Assembly: GCF_023721415.1 (NCBI RefSeq)
Contig: NZ_JAMQVC010000001.1
Span: 744,001-808,000 of the forward strand
Source: Galbibacter mesophilus
Lineage (GTDB): Bacteria > Bacteroidota > Bacteroidia > Flavobacteriales > Flavobacteriaceae
Direction: 5' to 3'
DNA: 64,000 bases
The first letter of the stretch is position 1. Every line of letters begins with the position of its first letter. The notes below the pieces were generated by a model. It made no database searches. It saw only the letters and a program-made list of their open reading frames with translations, and had not been told where the DNA came from. The translations under genes were made by a program, and so were the position numbers. Below are positions 24,712-33,376 of this stretch, in pieces.

Positions 24712-27014
24712 TATAATTTCAAAGTTTTTTTAATCATTACGGCATCGTTTAGCACAAATGGCATCGGGATGGCATTCTTTGGTCTCGAGGGTACACTAAA
24801 TTGAGGGTTGTTCAGTAAGTCATTGGAGGCTTCGTAAAATGTAAGCACTGGCTTTTCATTTTCATCGAATACTAAAGTTAATTCAGAATAATGATTATTA
24901 CTAATGTAATATGTTAAAAGTCGGTCATCTCGCCTTTTTAAGAAGTTTTCAGAAAAAGAAACACCATTTAAGGAGCATTCTTCGATGGTTGTATTATCGG
25001 TAAATATTTCAAGACGGTTTACATTTCTTTGTGGAGTAACGCAAACAGTTACATGCCTTTTTCCATTCCAAACGCTATCTCTTTCTATCGTAATTTCAGG
25101 AGCAGGAATATTTTTAACAGGAGCAGAAGCCACATGTGTGAATTTGGTACCATACTTACTACTGAATTTAATTTTTTCTTCGGAAGTATTTTCTTTTAAA
25201 TCAATAAACTGAGCAGTCCAAAAGTCCAACACCTTATTGTAAGTGGCCCATTGCGCTTGTTGATTATCTACATCTAAAACGTACAACAAACTGGTAGGAT
25301 GAGGTCTTTTTTCGGACACTGAAGATTGAAAATGTGCGGAAATAAAGAACAACACGGCGATAAGTAATCCCAAATGTGCATAATTTTTTTTGTTATTATA
25401 AAAGCTGAAAACTGGTAACAAAAGTCCGAACAGTAAAACGCTCAACAAACATGAAGCAATCAAAATCTTTAAGCCCAAACCAACGGGAAACATTTGTATA
25501 AGCGGAGCTAAAATCCAAAGTGCAGGAACACATAAGAAAAGTAAAAATAACAGCGGAGTTCTTTTTTTGCCTTTTTGGTTGATTAGTAGAAAAAGGGAAG
25601 CTAAAGCTCCAAAAACTGGAATTATAAAAAAACTAGCTCCCTCTAAATATGTGGCAATAGCAGTACAAATTAAAAGCCAAAAGAATAGCGGTGCTATTAA
25701 TAGGCTCGCTGCTTTTTCAGAAGTGAATCTCGAATACACATAAAAACAAATGGCAAAGCTTAAAGCAGAAAAAGAAGCTATATAAAAATGTCCGTTATAC
25801 GTAAAACCATGTAAAATATCTTGATAATGCGGATATATCTTCAACAAAGCTTGCCAGCTGAAAAACCCAAGTGCTCCAGCGAGCAAAAGGCACACTATAA
25901 ATGCTAGAAAACCTCTGGCAATGCCGGAAAAGAGAAGCGTTTTATTTTTTATACCAACTACTAGCAAGACAATAAACAAAACAAAGGCAATAATTAACAT
26001 TGGAAAAATCCAAGCAAAAGGATAATACACAAAATTAAATACAGGGATGTCGAAATAGATATAATCGGTATCTGATTTTAACGTGGTTAAATCGTAGTCC
26101 TTATAAAAGTCAAGTAAGGGCAACACATAAGAAATTTGATGTTGGAGTGTATTGCTATCTACATTTTCATAGCTGTCGTTAACCGTATGATAATCAAAAT
26201 GGTCGTCTATAAAAGCAAAATTGAACCCATCGATGTTCGCATGTTCCCTAAACACCGTTAAATCGGTATCGTTGGGCAGCATTTTATAAATACTGTATGC
26301 CAGCGAATTGGCAACTGGAAATTGTGGATGTGCTTCCGCAAAAGAGGTTATCAAGTTTTTGTTTCCACCGTTGGTTTCAATCAGCATATAACTGGGACCA
26401 CCACTTCCTCTCGCCTCCAAATTCAGTATCAGTCCTATTTCTTTTGCCAGCGGATGTTTGTCAACAAACAATTGTGCTCCGTTTAAACCAAGCTCTTCCC
26501 CGTCGGTAAATAAAATTATAATATCATTTTTCGGATTTTCCTGCGTTTTCACAAGATTGCGAACGGCTTCAAGAATTACCGCTACTCCTACGCCATCGTC
26601 ACTTGCTCCCAAGGAAGAATGCGGATTACTATCGAAGTGCGCCATCAAAACCAAGGCTTTTCCACTTCCAGAACCTTCAATTTTTGCAATAATATTTTGC
26701 GCGTAGCTAACATTCCCCCAATCGCCACTTGTAAACCCTTTTTGTATTTCGGGATTAAGGCCAATTTCTTCTAGTTGGGTTAGTATGTATTGTTTAACTT
26801 CTTCATGTGCTTCCGAACCTACAAAATGAGGTTTTTCGGCAATATTTTTAATATGCTGAAGCGTTTTTTCAGTTGAAAAATTCTCAGGAGCATATTCCGT
26901 TTGGGGAACTAGGTCATAGAACCTAAAGGCAACCAAAAGTAAAAGAACAAGAAAAGAGAGAATGGATGTATACTTTTTCACAGTGCTGGTTTCATTAGTT
27001 ACATAAATGTACAT
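24711..27014 (-). CDS. Membrane-anchored M28 family zinc peptidase
   Basis: 767 residues. One N-terminal membrane span is followed by an M28 aminopeptidase domain (about 50-320). Di-zinc ligands are in MAHFDSNP, GASDDGVG, FTDGEELG (catalytic Glu) and DDHFDYHTVNDSYENVD. Eight or nine membrane spans follow, then a C-terminal beta-rich soluble domain with DSVWNGKRHVTVCV. This layout matches the Fxna/ERMP1-like branch of M28, whose bacterial function is not well defined. The start may be the GTG at about 26981, just before KKYTSILSF, rather than the ATG at 27014. The SDR gene is translated directly after it. Confidence 0.88.
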   Translation of the reverse strand: MYIYVTNETSTVKKYTSILSFLVLLLLVAFRFYDLVPQTEYAPENFSTEKTLQHIKNIAEKPHFVGSEAHEEVKQYILTQLEEIGLNPEIQKGFTSGDWGNVSYAQNIIAKIEGSGSGKALVLMAHFDSNPHSSLGASDDGVGVAVILEAVRNLVKTQENPKNDIIILFTDGEELGLNGAQLFVDKHPLAKEIGLILNLEARGSGGPSYMLIETNGGNKNLITSFAEAHPQFPVANSLAYSIYKMLPNDTDLTVFREHANIDGFNFAFIDDHFDYHTVNDSYENVDSNTLQHQISYVLPLLDFYKDYDLTTLKSDTDYIYFDIPVFNFVYYPFAWIFPMLIIAFVLFIVLLVVGIKNKTLLFSGIARGFLAFIVCLLLAGALGFFSWQALLKIYPHYQDILHGFTYNGHFYIASFSALSFAICFYVYSRFTSEKAASLLIAPLFFWLLICTAIATYLEGASFFIIPVFGALASLFLLINQKGKKRTPLLFLLFLCVPALWILAPLIQMFPVGLGLKILIASCLLSVLLFGLLLPVFSFYNNKKNYAHLGLLIAVLFFISAHFQSSVSEKRPHPTSLLYVLDVDNQQAQWATYNKVLDFWTAQFIDLKENTSEEKIKFSSKYGTKFTHVASAPVKNIPAPEITIERDSVWNGKRHVTVCVTPQRNVNRLEIFTDNTTIEECSLNGVSFSENFLKRRDDRLLTYYISNNHYSELTLVFDENEKPVLTFYEASNDLLNNPQFSVPSRPKNAIPMPFVLNDAVMIKKTLKL

Positions 27015-27160
27015 ATAAAAAATAAAGATTCTCTTTTTTCATCAATCCCTAGGCGTTTGAAGAATATTTAAAATATAACTATAACATTACGAATAACTTA
27101 TTTTATTTCATAATAATTGGCTATATTTATAATTCACACCAACTTTAAAAATTTGAACGT

Positions 27161-27622
27161 ATGGGAATTAAAAGTTTTCAAGGAGCGAGGGAAGAGCAAA
27201 AGAAGGAGTACCATGCTCCCATTTTGGTTGAAGATTATATGACAAAGAACTTAGTACTTTTTAGTCCGAAACAATCAATTTTAGAAGTAATGGAGCTTTT
27301 AATTAAGCACCGTATTTCCGGAGGTCCAGTTTGTGATGGCGACGGACATTTGGTTGGGATGATTTCTGAGGCAGATTGTATGAAGCAAATCTCTGAAAGT
27401 AGGTATTTTAATATGCCTATTTTAGAAAAAAATGTAGAGAATTTTATGACACGCGAGGTGGAAACCATACCGCACGACATGAGTATTTTTGATGCCGCTT
27501 CGAGATTTTACAAAGGACATCGTAGACGTTTACCGGTCATGGAAGACGGTAAACTGGTAGGGCAAATTAGTAGAAAAGACGTGGTGGTAGCTGCTTTAAA
27601 ATTGGCAAGCCAGAATTATTAG
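27161..27622 (+). CDS. CBS domain protein
   Basis: 153 residues containing two consecutive CBS modules. The first covers DYMTKNLVLFSPKQSILEV to GMISEADCM and the second FMTREVETIPHDMSIFDAA to GQISRKDVV. A short N-terminal helix rich in Gln and Glu precedes them. Tandem CBS pairs bind adenine nucleotides and act as energy or ionic sensors; no catalytic domain is attached. It is a single-gene unit with its own terminator. Partner protein unknown. Confidence 0.9.
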   Translation: MGIKSFQGAREEQKKEYHAPILVEDYMTKNLVLFSPKQSILEVMELLIKHRISGGPVCDGDGHLVGMISEADCMKQISESRYFNMPILEKNVENFMTREVETIPHDMSIFDAASRFYKGHRRRLPVMEDGKLVGQISRKDVVVAALKLASQNY

Positions 27623-27675
27623 CGAGGCTGTAATTTCAAAAGCTTTAGGCGCATTGAAATTGCATAGCCGAGCTA

Positions 27676-27708
27676 ATCCCGACACTTTCGGTCGGGATAT
27701 TTTTTTTT
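27676..27708 (+). terminator. Intrinsic terminator after the CBS gene
   Basis: ATCCCGAC (27676-27683) and GTCGGGAT (27691-27698) form a perfect 8-bp stem followed by a run of Ts. Confidence 0.85.
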
Positions 27709-27773
27709 CTTAAACTGAATAAGCTAAAGGCTTAATCTTTGACTATTGCGTGAAATATACAATTAGATTAAAA

Positions 27774-28124
27774 TTACCTTTCTCTTCTCACCAACATATA
27801 AAAATCATTGTCCAAAGGGAGGTAGCCTAAGTCGTATAAAAAGTAATACGTGGTTCCCTTTTTTGTGGTATAAGTATTGGTGATATATTCAAAATCGAAT
27901 CCCAAATCCATTAAGCGCGTTTTGGTGGTTTTCGTTTTGTCGTTAGGATTTAACTTCTCTAAAATACGATAGTTCTTACGTAAGCGATTGTTAATGTTTC
28001 TAATCAGATTTTTACTGTCTTTGTTCAACTTATTATTGTATGCATTCCGGCAGTAATCACTACAGAACTTCTTATCGGCCCTGCCTACAATTTTTTCACC
28101 GCATTCCAAACAGCTCTTATTCAT
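27774..28124 (-). CDS. Zinc-ribbon protein (DUF2116-like)
   Basis: 116 residues. Cys5-Cys8 and Cys21-Cys25 (CLEC and CSDYC) form an N-terminal zinc ribbon of the type found in DUF2116 proteins. A basic helical region with NRLRKNYRILEKLNPNDK and a beta-rich tail with TTYYFLYDLGYLPLDND follow. It may bind nucleic acid or ribosomes, but no function is established. It ends near the CBS terminator and follows the GNAT-nitrilase gene by 34 bp on the same strand. Confidence 0.75.
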   Translation of the reverse strand: MNKSCLECGEKIVGRADKKFCSDYCRNAYNNKLNKDSKNLIRNINNRLRKNYRILEKLNPNDKTKTTKTRLMDLGFDFEYITNTYTTKKGTTYYFLYDLGYLPLDNDFYMLVRRER

Positions 28125-28158
28125 TAATAATTTAAAGAAATTAATTTCTCTAAATATA

Positions 28159-29679
28159 CTATTTTTTTCTCACTTCGTAGAGGTCGGTTCTTCGGTCTTT
28201 TAAAATACGAACACTACCATGCTCATGTAATTCTTTAAGCAACTCTAAATTGACATCTACCAAAAGTGTCATTTCGGTATTTGGCGTAGCCTCTGCTTTA
28301 ATACCGTTGTTTGGGAAGGCAAAATCCGATGGCGTCAATACCGCTGCTTGTGCATATTGAATATCCATATTGTTTACTCGCGGCAAATTCCCAACGCAGC
28401 CTGCAATCGCAACATAGCACTCATTTTCAATAGCGCGGGCTTGAGAGCAGCTTTTCACACGTGTGTAACCATTCTGAGTATCGGTTAAAAATGGCACAAA
28501 TAATATTTGCATTCCTTCGTCTGCCATGAGTCGGCTTAATTCTGGAAATTCCACATCGTAGCAAATAATAATACCAATCTTCCCACAATCGGTGTCAAAA
28601 GTTTTTATAACATCGCCACCTTTCATTCCCCAATGCGAAATTTCATTCGGAGTTATGTGTATTTTGGTGTACATTTCTGAAGAACCATCCCGCTTGCATA
28701 GAAATCCGCAGTTATATAAATTCCCATCAATAATATTCGGCATACTTCCCGTAATAATATTGATGTTGTAAGAGATAGCAAATTCCTTAAACTTTTGATG
28801 GATAGCTTCCGTGTATTTAGCCAGCTCTCGGATGGCATCCGCTTCATTTAAGTGGTTGTAATCTGCCATTAGGGGAGCTATAAAAAGCTCAGGGAAAAGG
28901 GCAAAATCACTCTCGTAACCGGAAACGGCATCAATGAAGAATTCAGCTTGCTCAAACAAAGCGTCCAAATTTTTAAGCGGTCGCATTTGCCATTGAATAA
29001 GTCCTAAGCGAACAACAGATTTGTCTACATTGATTAGTTTCGGACTCTTATCGTAATAGATATTGTTCCATTCCATCAAAACGGCATAATCCAACGAATG
29101 CGTATCTCCTTCCAAATAATTTTTCATGATTTTCTTTACGTGAAAATCGTTGCTTAATTGAAAGGCTAGCACAGGATCGAAAAGCTCTTTCATTCGAACT
29201 TTTTCAATGTACTGCTTCGGGCTAATTTCATCGGCATATTTCTTATAGTTCGGAATTCTCCCGGCAAAAACAATGGCTTTTAGATTCAGCTGTTCCGTAA
29301 GTTCTTTTCGCTTGTCGTAAAGGCGTCTACCCAAACGTAAGCCACGATATTTTGGATGGATAAACACATCTATCCCGTACAAAATGTTGCCTTGCGAATT
29401 GTGTGTAGAAAAGGTATAATTACCTGTAATTTCTTCATAAGTGTGGTTCTCATCAATATCATCTTCATCCAAAACTAATGACAGTGCACAACCCACAACT
29501 TTTTCGTCTACCAAAACCACCAATTGTCCCTGCGGAAAAATAGCGAGCAGTTTTTCAATTTCATGCTCCCGCCAAGGATCATCGTCCAAATCACTGTACG
29601 CCTCAATCATAGACGACCTTAACTCTAAATAATCTTCAATTCGAAGATTTCTCAACTCTATTTTGCTGATGGTTTCCAT
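28159..29679 (-). CDS. Fused GNAT N-acetyltransferase / carbon-nitrogen hydrolase
   Basis: 506 residues. Residues 1 to about 215 form a GNAT domain, with the acetyl-CoA loop HPKYRGLRLGRRLYDKRKE. Residues from about 225 form a nitrilase-superfamily domain with the catalytic triad Glu (ALFPELFI), Lys (YTKIHITPNE) and Cys373 (ICYDVEFPE). Such fusions occur widely in Bacteroidota and other bacteria; the substrates are not firmly known, though amide hydrolysis coupled to acylation is implied. Length and all active-site residues are intact. The zinc-ribbon gene follows. Confidence 0.92.
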   Translation of the reverse strand: METISKIELRNLRIEDYLELRSSMIEAYSDLDDDPWREHEIEKLLAIFPQGQLVVLVDEKVVGCALSLVLDEDDIDENHTYEEITGNYTFSTHNSQGNILYGIDVFIHPKYRGLRLGRRLYDKRKELTEQLNLKAIVFAGRIPNYKKYADEISPKQYIEKVRMKELFDPVLAFQLSNDFHVKKIMKNYLEGDTHSLDYAVLMEWNNIYYDKSPKLINVDKSVVRLGLIQWQMRPLKNLDALFEQAEFFIDAVSGYESDFALFPELFIAPLMADYNHLNEADAIRELAKYTEAIHQKFKEFAISYNINIITGSMPNIIDGNLYNCGFLCKRDGSSEMYTKIHITPNEISHWGMKGGDVIKTFDTDCGKIGIIICYDVEFPELSRLMADEGMQILFVPFLTDTQNGYTRVKSCSQARAIENECYVAIAGCVGNLPRVNNMDIQYAQAAVLTPSDFAFPNNGIKAEATPNTEMTLLVDVNLELLKELHEHGSVRILKDRRTDLYEVRKK

Positions 29680-29930
29680 AGGGTAAATTTCCTTTTATAA
29701 CAATTCTTATTTCTAAGCATCTTCTTTATCTCACAATCATGTTTGCTAAAAGCAAGCACTTTTACGATAATCAATTACAAACGTTTACAAATGATTACAA
29801 CCGAATTTAAACGAAAGTAACCAAGTAAAAACCGAGTAAACAACCGGCGCTGAACAATCTTTGTACTGTTGATTTCAACTAATCGAATGTACGATTAAAA
29901 AATAAGTATAACCTTTTAAATTTTAGTATT

Positions 29931-30269
29931 ATGAACAGTTTAAGAAACAGTGTAAAGCTTATCGGTAATTTAGGAAATGATCCGGAAATTATCAATTTGG
30001 AAAGCGGAAAAAAATTAGCCAGATTTTCCATAGCCACTAATGAAAGCTACCGTAACCAGAGCGGAGATATTATTAAAGATACGCAGTGGCACAACGTTGT
30101 GGCTTGGGGTAAAACAGCTGAAATTATTGAAAAATACTTGGTAAAAGGCAATGAAGTGGCGATTGAAGGAAAGCTAACTTCCCGAAGTTATCAGGACAAA
30201 AAGGGAGAAAAACGATATATAACCGAAGTAAACTGTAATGAGTTATTAATGCTTGGCAAGTCCAACTAG
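29931..30269 (+). CDS. ssb: Single-stranded DNA-binding protein, short form
   Basis: 112 residues, made only of the OB-fold: VKLIGNLGNDPEI, SIATNESYRN, TQWHNVVAWGKTAEI and EGKLTSRSYQDKKGEKRY. It lacks the disordered linker and acidic C-terminal tip that recruit repair partners in full-length SSB. It is therefore likely an auxiliary SSB rather than the essential copy. An AATCTTTG element at 29856-29863 (one mismatch to TAnnTTTG) lies upstream, and nothing else is visible in the 251-bp spacer before it. Confidence 0.9.
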   Translation: MNSLRNSVKLIGNLGNDPEIINLESGKKLARFSIATNESYRNQSGDIIKDTQWHNVVAWGKTAEIIEKYLVKGNEVAIEGKLTSRSYQDKKGEKRYITEVNCNELLMLGKSN

Positions 30270-30276
30270 AAACCAA

Positions 30277-30312
30277 TAAAAAAAGCGGATTTTCTCAAAT
30301 CCGCTTTTTTTA
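30277..30312. terminator. Bidirectional terminator between ssb and a small minus-strand gene
   Basis: AAAAAAAGCGGATTT and AAATCCGCTTTTTTT form a long stem around a short loop. T-tracts on both strands serve the convergent genes ending at 30269 and 30324. Confidence 0.85.
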
Positions 30313-30323
30313 TAAAACTGCCA

Positions 30324-30488
30324 TTAAGCAGCCTTTTCTTTTACTAAATCGAAACAAGGACAACGGCCACAACGTTTCGATTCGCTTTTCTTATATTTAT
30401 TGCAACATTTCGATTTTAAGCCTTTTACTTTTAGCTCTTTAATCTTTTTGTTTTTCTTTTTTTCTTTATCTTTTTTCTTTTTACCCAA
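30324..30488 (-). CDS. Small lysine- and cysteine-rich protein (54 aa)
   Basis: The frame starts at TTG (30488-30486) and ends with TAA at 30324. The first half is a lysine-rich stretch (KKKKDKEKKKNKKIK). The second half carries KSKCCNKYKKSESKRCGRC, PCFDL, with five cysteines in a CC-x(10)-CxxCxC pattern that could bind a metal. No ATG is available; an in-frame stop lies only 14 codons upstream. A perfect TATATTTG element at 30515-30522 and a shared terminator support a real gene. Small proteins with this CC...CxxCxC ending are familiar from Flavobacteriaceae but have no assigned function. Confidence 0.6.
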   Translation of the reverse strand: MGKKKKDKEKKKNKKIKELKVKGLKSKCCNKYKKSESKRCGRCPCFDLVKEKAA

Positions 30489-30514
30489 CGGAAAAATAAA
30501 TTGATTACCGTGGA

Positions 30515-30522
30515 CAAATATA
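30515..30522 (-). promoter_or_regulatory. Promoter -7 element TATATTTG of the small Cys-rich gene
   Basis: Exact TAnnTTTG match on the minus strand, 26 bp before the TTG start. No TTG -33 element is found at the expected distance. Confidence 0.45.
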
Positions 30523-30573
30523 TTTATTTAAACTTAATCTAAATAAAATTTTAACATCTTAATATGTTAAAAT

Positions 30574-31092
30574 TTAATCGGTTGGAGTGGAAGCCGAGCT
30601 GGCAACGGTAAGTTGCTGGATATCACGATCAAACAAATATAAACCGCCTTTATCATCACCAATTAGATTAATTTTATCTAGAATGGTTCTCGCCATTGCT
30701 TCTTCTTCAATTTGCTCAGCTACGTACCATTGCAAAAAGTTGTGTGTAGAATAATCTTTTTGTTCCAATGTAATGTGCACCAAATCGTTAATGCTTTCAG
30801 AAACAAAAACTTCATGCTCAAAAAGCTTTTCAAACATTTCCTTAAAGCTTTTAAAAGTAACATTTGGCTCTTTTAAAGCTGAAATCCTTGCGTGTCCGCC
30901 TCTTTCATTGATAAACTTTACCAATTTAAGCATGTGCTCTCGCTCTTCATCCGATTGGTCGTACATGAATTGTGCAACACCTTCTAGGCCTTTTACTTCT
31001 GCCCAACAGGCCATGGCTAGATATATTTGAGAAGATTCGGCCTCAACACGAACCTGTTTATTTAGGGCTTCTTCAATTTTTTTACTTAACAT
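30574..31092 (-). CDS. Ferritin
   Basis: 172 residues, a four-helix-bundle non-haem ferritin. Di-iron ligands are in EAESSQIYLAMACWAE, DQSDEEREHMLKL (E-x-x-H) and WYVAEQIEEEA. It oxidises Fe(II) and stores it as mineral in a 24-subunit shell in the cytoplasm. A perfect 9-1-9 palindrome lies 74 bp upstream of the ATG and may be a metalloregulator site. The gene is monocistronic between tex and the small Cys-rich gene. Confidence 0.94.
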   Translation of the reverse strand: MLSKKIEEALNKQVRVEAESSQIYLAMACWAEVKGLEGVAQFMYDQSDEEREHMLKLVKFINERGGHARISALKEPNVTFKSFKEMFEKLFEHEVFVSESINDLVHITLEQKDYSTHNFLQWYVAEQIEEEAMARTILDKINLIGDDKGGLYLFDRDIQQLTVASSASTPTD

Positions 31093-31165
31093 AATACGTC
31101 ATTTTTTATAAAATTACAGAATTATCTGCTAGGCTAGCGTTTTTTCGGCGTTTGGAGGACTAATT

Positions 31166-31184
31166 TATAAATAGTCTATTTATA
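31166..31184. promoter_or_regulatory. Palindromic operator candidate upstream of ferritin
   Basis: TATAAATAG, T, CTATTTATA is a perfect inverted repeat with a one-base centre. The 1-nt spacing is that of Fur/PerR-family boxes, although the base sequence differs from the E. coli Fur box. A one-base loop makes an RNA hairpin unlikely. Confidence 0.45.
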
Positions 31185-31194
31185 CACTTACTTC

Positions 31195-33321
31195 CTAGAA
31201 GTTCATCGACAACTGAATACGTTTTCTGCCCAAGTCCACTTCCATCACTTTAACCTTTACGTGTTGCTGAAGCGTAACCACTTCATTTACATCGGTAACG
31301 AAACCATCGGTAAGTTGGGAAATATGTACGAGTCCGCTTTCCTTAATCCCAATATCCACAAAACACCCAAAATTGGTAATATTGTTTACAATTCCAGGAA
31401 GTATTTGTCCTTCTTTCAAATCGTTTATGGTTTTCACATTTGGATCGAATTCAAACATTTTAGCTTTTTCACGCGGATCGATACCAGGTTTTTCTAATTC
31501 TTTTACAATATCTTTAAGTGTAGGCAAACCTATTTTTTCCGTGGTATATTTTTCCAGAGAAATACTCTTAATTAGGGTTGCATTGCCAATTAAATCTTGA
31601 ATATCCACTTTTAAATCCGTTGCCATTTTTTTCACTACGGAATAACTCTCAGGGTGAACGGCTGAATCATCAAGCGGATTTTCAGCATTCTTAATCCTCA
31701 AGAAAGCAGCACTTTGTTCAAAAGCTTTATTACCCAATCTCGGCACATTTTTAATAGCTTCCCGAGAAGGAAAACTACCATTTTCTTCGCGGTAGTTTAC
31801 AATGTTTTCAGCGAGCTTCTCACCAATGCCGGAGACATAACTCAACAACGATTTACTAGCCGTGTTTATGTTTACTCCAACTTTATTTACACAACTTTCC
31901 ACCACCCTATCCAATGCAGCTTTCAGTTTCGATTGATCGACGTCATGCTGATATTGACCAACACCAATTGATTTAGCTTCTATTTTAACCAATTCCGCCA
32001 GCGGATCGGAAAGTCTACGACCAATGGAGACAGCTCCCCTAACCGTTACATCATAATTTGGAAATTCATCCCGCGCAATTTTGGATGCGGAATAAATCGA
32101 TGCTCCAGCTTCACTTACCACAAATACCTTCACATCCCGGTCGAACCGAATTCTTTTTACCAACGTTTCAGTCTCTCTCGAAGCGGTACCATTGCCAATA
32201 GCAATGGCTTCTATTTTGTAGGCGTTTACGAGTGTACTTATCTTTTTAATCGCCTGAGTAGATTCATTTTTAGGTGCATGTGGATAAATCGTTTCGTTAT
32301 GAACCAAACCTCCTTGTTTGTCCAAACAGACAATCTTACAACCCGTTCTAAAACCAGGGTCTATAGCCAAAATGGTTTTCTCGCCCAAGGGCGGACTCAA
32401 AAGCAATTGCTGAAGATTTTTGGCGAATACAGTAATGGCCGTATCGTCTGCCTTTTCCTTGGCATTGGACAAAGTTTCATTTGCAATGGCAGGTGCCAAT
32501 AATCTTTTAAAAGCGTCTTTTATGGCTATTTCTATTTGAGAAGCACATTCGTTATCGGATTTTAAAATTTTATTTTCCATAAAATCCAATGCTCGGTCTT
32601 CATTAACCGAAATTTTCACCTTGATGAAGCCTTCTTTTTCGGCTCTTAAAATTGCCAAAAGCCTATGCGATGGACAACGTTTAAGCGGTTCGTTCCAATC
32701 AAAATAATCGCGGAATTTCTGCGCGTCCTCATCTTCCTGCTTAGCTTTTACAACCTTCGTAGTAATTTCCGCATGACGACTGTATTGATTTCGCAAAGCA
32801 TTTCTTATATCTATACGTTCGTTTATCCATTCAGCAATAATATGTCGCGCACCTTCCAACGCTTCTTCAGCTGATGCAACATTTTTACTGGTATATTTCT
32901 CAGCAATAAAATCCAAATCGTTGGCATTTTGTGCCATGATGATTTTCGCCAACGGCTCGAGTCCGTTTTCCCGAGCAGTATCTGCTTTCGTTTTTCGCGT
33001 TTTTTTATACGGAAGATAAAGGTCTTCTAATTCCACAAGGTTGTCGCTGGCATCAATCTTACTTTTTAATTCGGCCGTTAAAACTTCCTGCTCCTCCAAC
33101 GATTTTAATATTCTTTCTTTTCTTTTTTGAAGTGCTTCAAATTCCTTTTTAAGATTTACGATATCACCAACCTCAACTTCATCTAAATTTCCCGTGGCTT
33201 CCTTTCGGTAACGTGAGATAAATGGAATGGTGCAGTCTTGGTTGATAAGTTCAACCGTGTTTTCAATACTCTTTTTGGTAATTTGAGTTCTTCCGGAGAT
33301 ATAATTGATGAGTGCTTTCAT
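31195..33321 (-). CDS. tex: Tex-like RNA-binding transcription accessory protein
   Basis: 708 residues. Domain order fits Tex: N-terminal helical region with IPFISRYRKEATGNLDE, a YqgF/RNase H-like domain with LAIDPGFRTGCKI, helix-hairpin-helix repeats (YVSGIGEKLAENIVNYREE and VPRLGNKAFEQSAAFLRI), and a C-terminal S1 domain (GIVNNITNFGCFVDIGIKES). Tex binds nucleic acid and influences transcription. It follows the HDAC-like gene by 55 bp across a palindromic element. Confidence 0.94.
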   Translation of the reverse strand: MKALINYISGRTQITKKSIENTVELINQDCTIPFISRYRKEATGNLDEVEVGDIVNLKKEFEALQKRKERILKSLEEQEVLTAELKSKIDASDNLVELEDLYLPYKKTRKTKADTARENGLEPLAKIIMAQNANDLDFIAEKYTSKNVASAEEALEGARHIIAEWINERIDIRNALRNQYSRHAEITTKVVKAKQEDEDAQKFRDYFDWNEPLKRCPSHRLLAILRAEKEGFIKVKISVNEDRALDFMENKILKSDNECASQIEIAIKDAFKRLLAPAIANETLSNAKEKADDTAITVFAKNLQQLLLSPPLGEKTILAIDPGFRTGCKIVCLDKQGGLVHNETIYPHAPKNESTQAIKKISTLVNAYKIEAIAIGNGTASRETETLVKRIRFDRDVKVFVVSEAGASIYSASKIARDEFPNYDVTVRGAVSIGRRLSDPLAELVKIEAKSIGVGQYQHDVDQSKLKAALDRVVESCVNKVGVNINTASKSLLSYVSGIGEKLAENIVNYREENGSFPSREAIKNVPRLGNKAFEQSAAFLRIKNAENPLDDSAVHPESYSVVKKMATDLKVDIQDLIGNATLIKSISLEKYTTEKIGLPTLKDIVKELEKPGIDPREKAKMFEFDPNVKTINDLKEGQILPGIVNNITNFGCFVDIGIKESGLVHISQLTDGFVTDVNEVVTLQQHVKVKVMEVDLGRKRIQLSMNF

Positions 33322-33335
33322 GATAATCAGTTAGC

Positions 33336-33361
33336 CCCCAAAGGTTTCAAAAGCTTTGGGG
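33336..33361. repeat. CCCCAAAG palindrome between the deacetylase gene and tex
   Basis: CCCCAAAG (33336-33343) and CTTTGGGG (33354-33361) pair around a partly complementary centre. It nearly duplicates 34302-34327. No T-tract follows on the minus strand, so it is not a standard terminator. Confidence 0.6.
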
Positions 33362-33376
33362 TTTAGATGAAATTAA

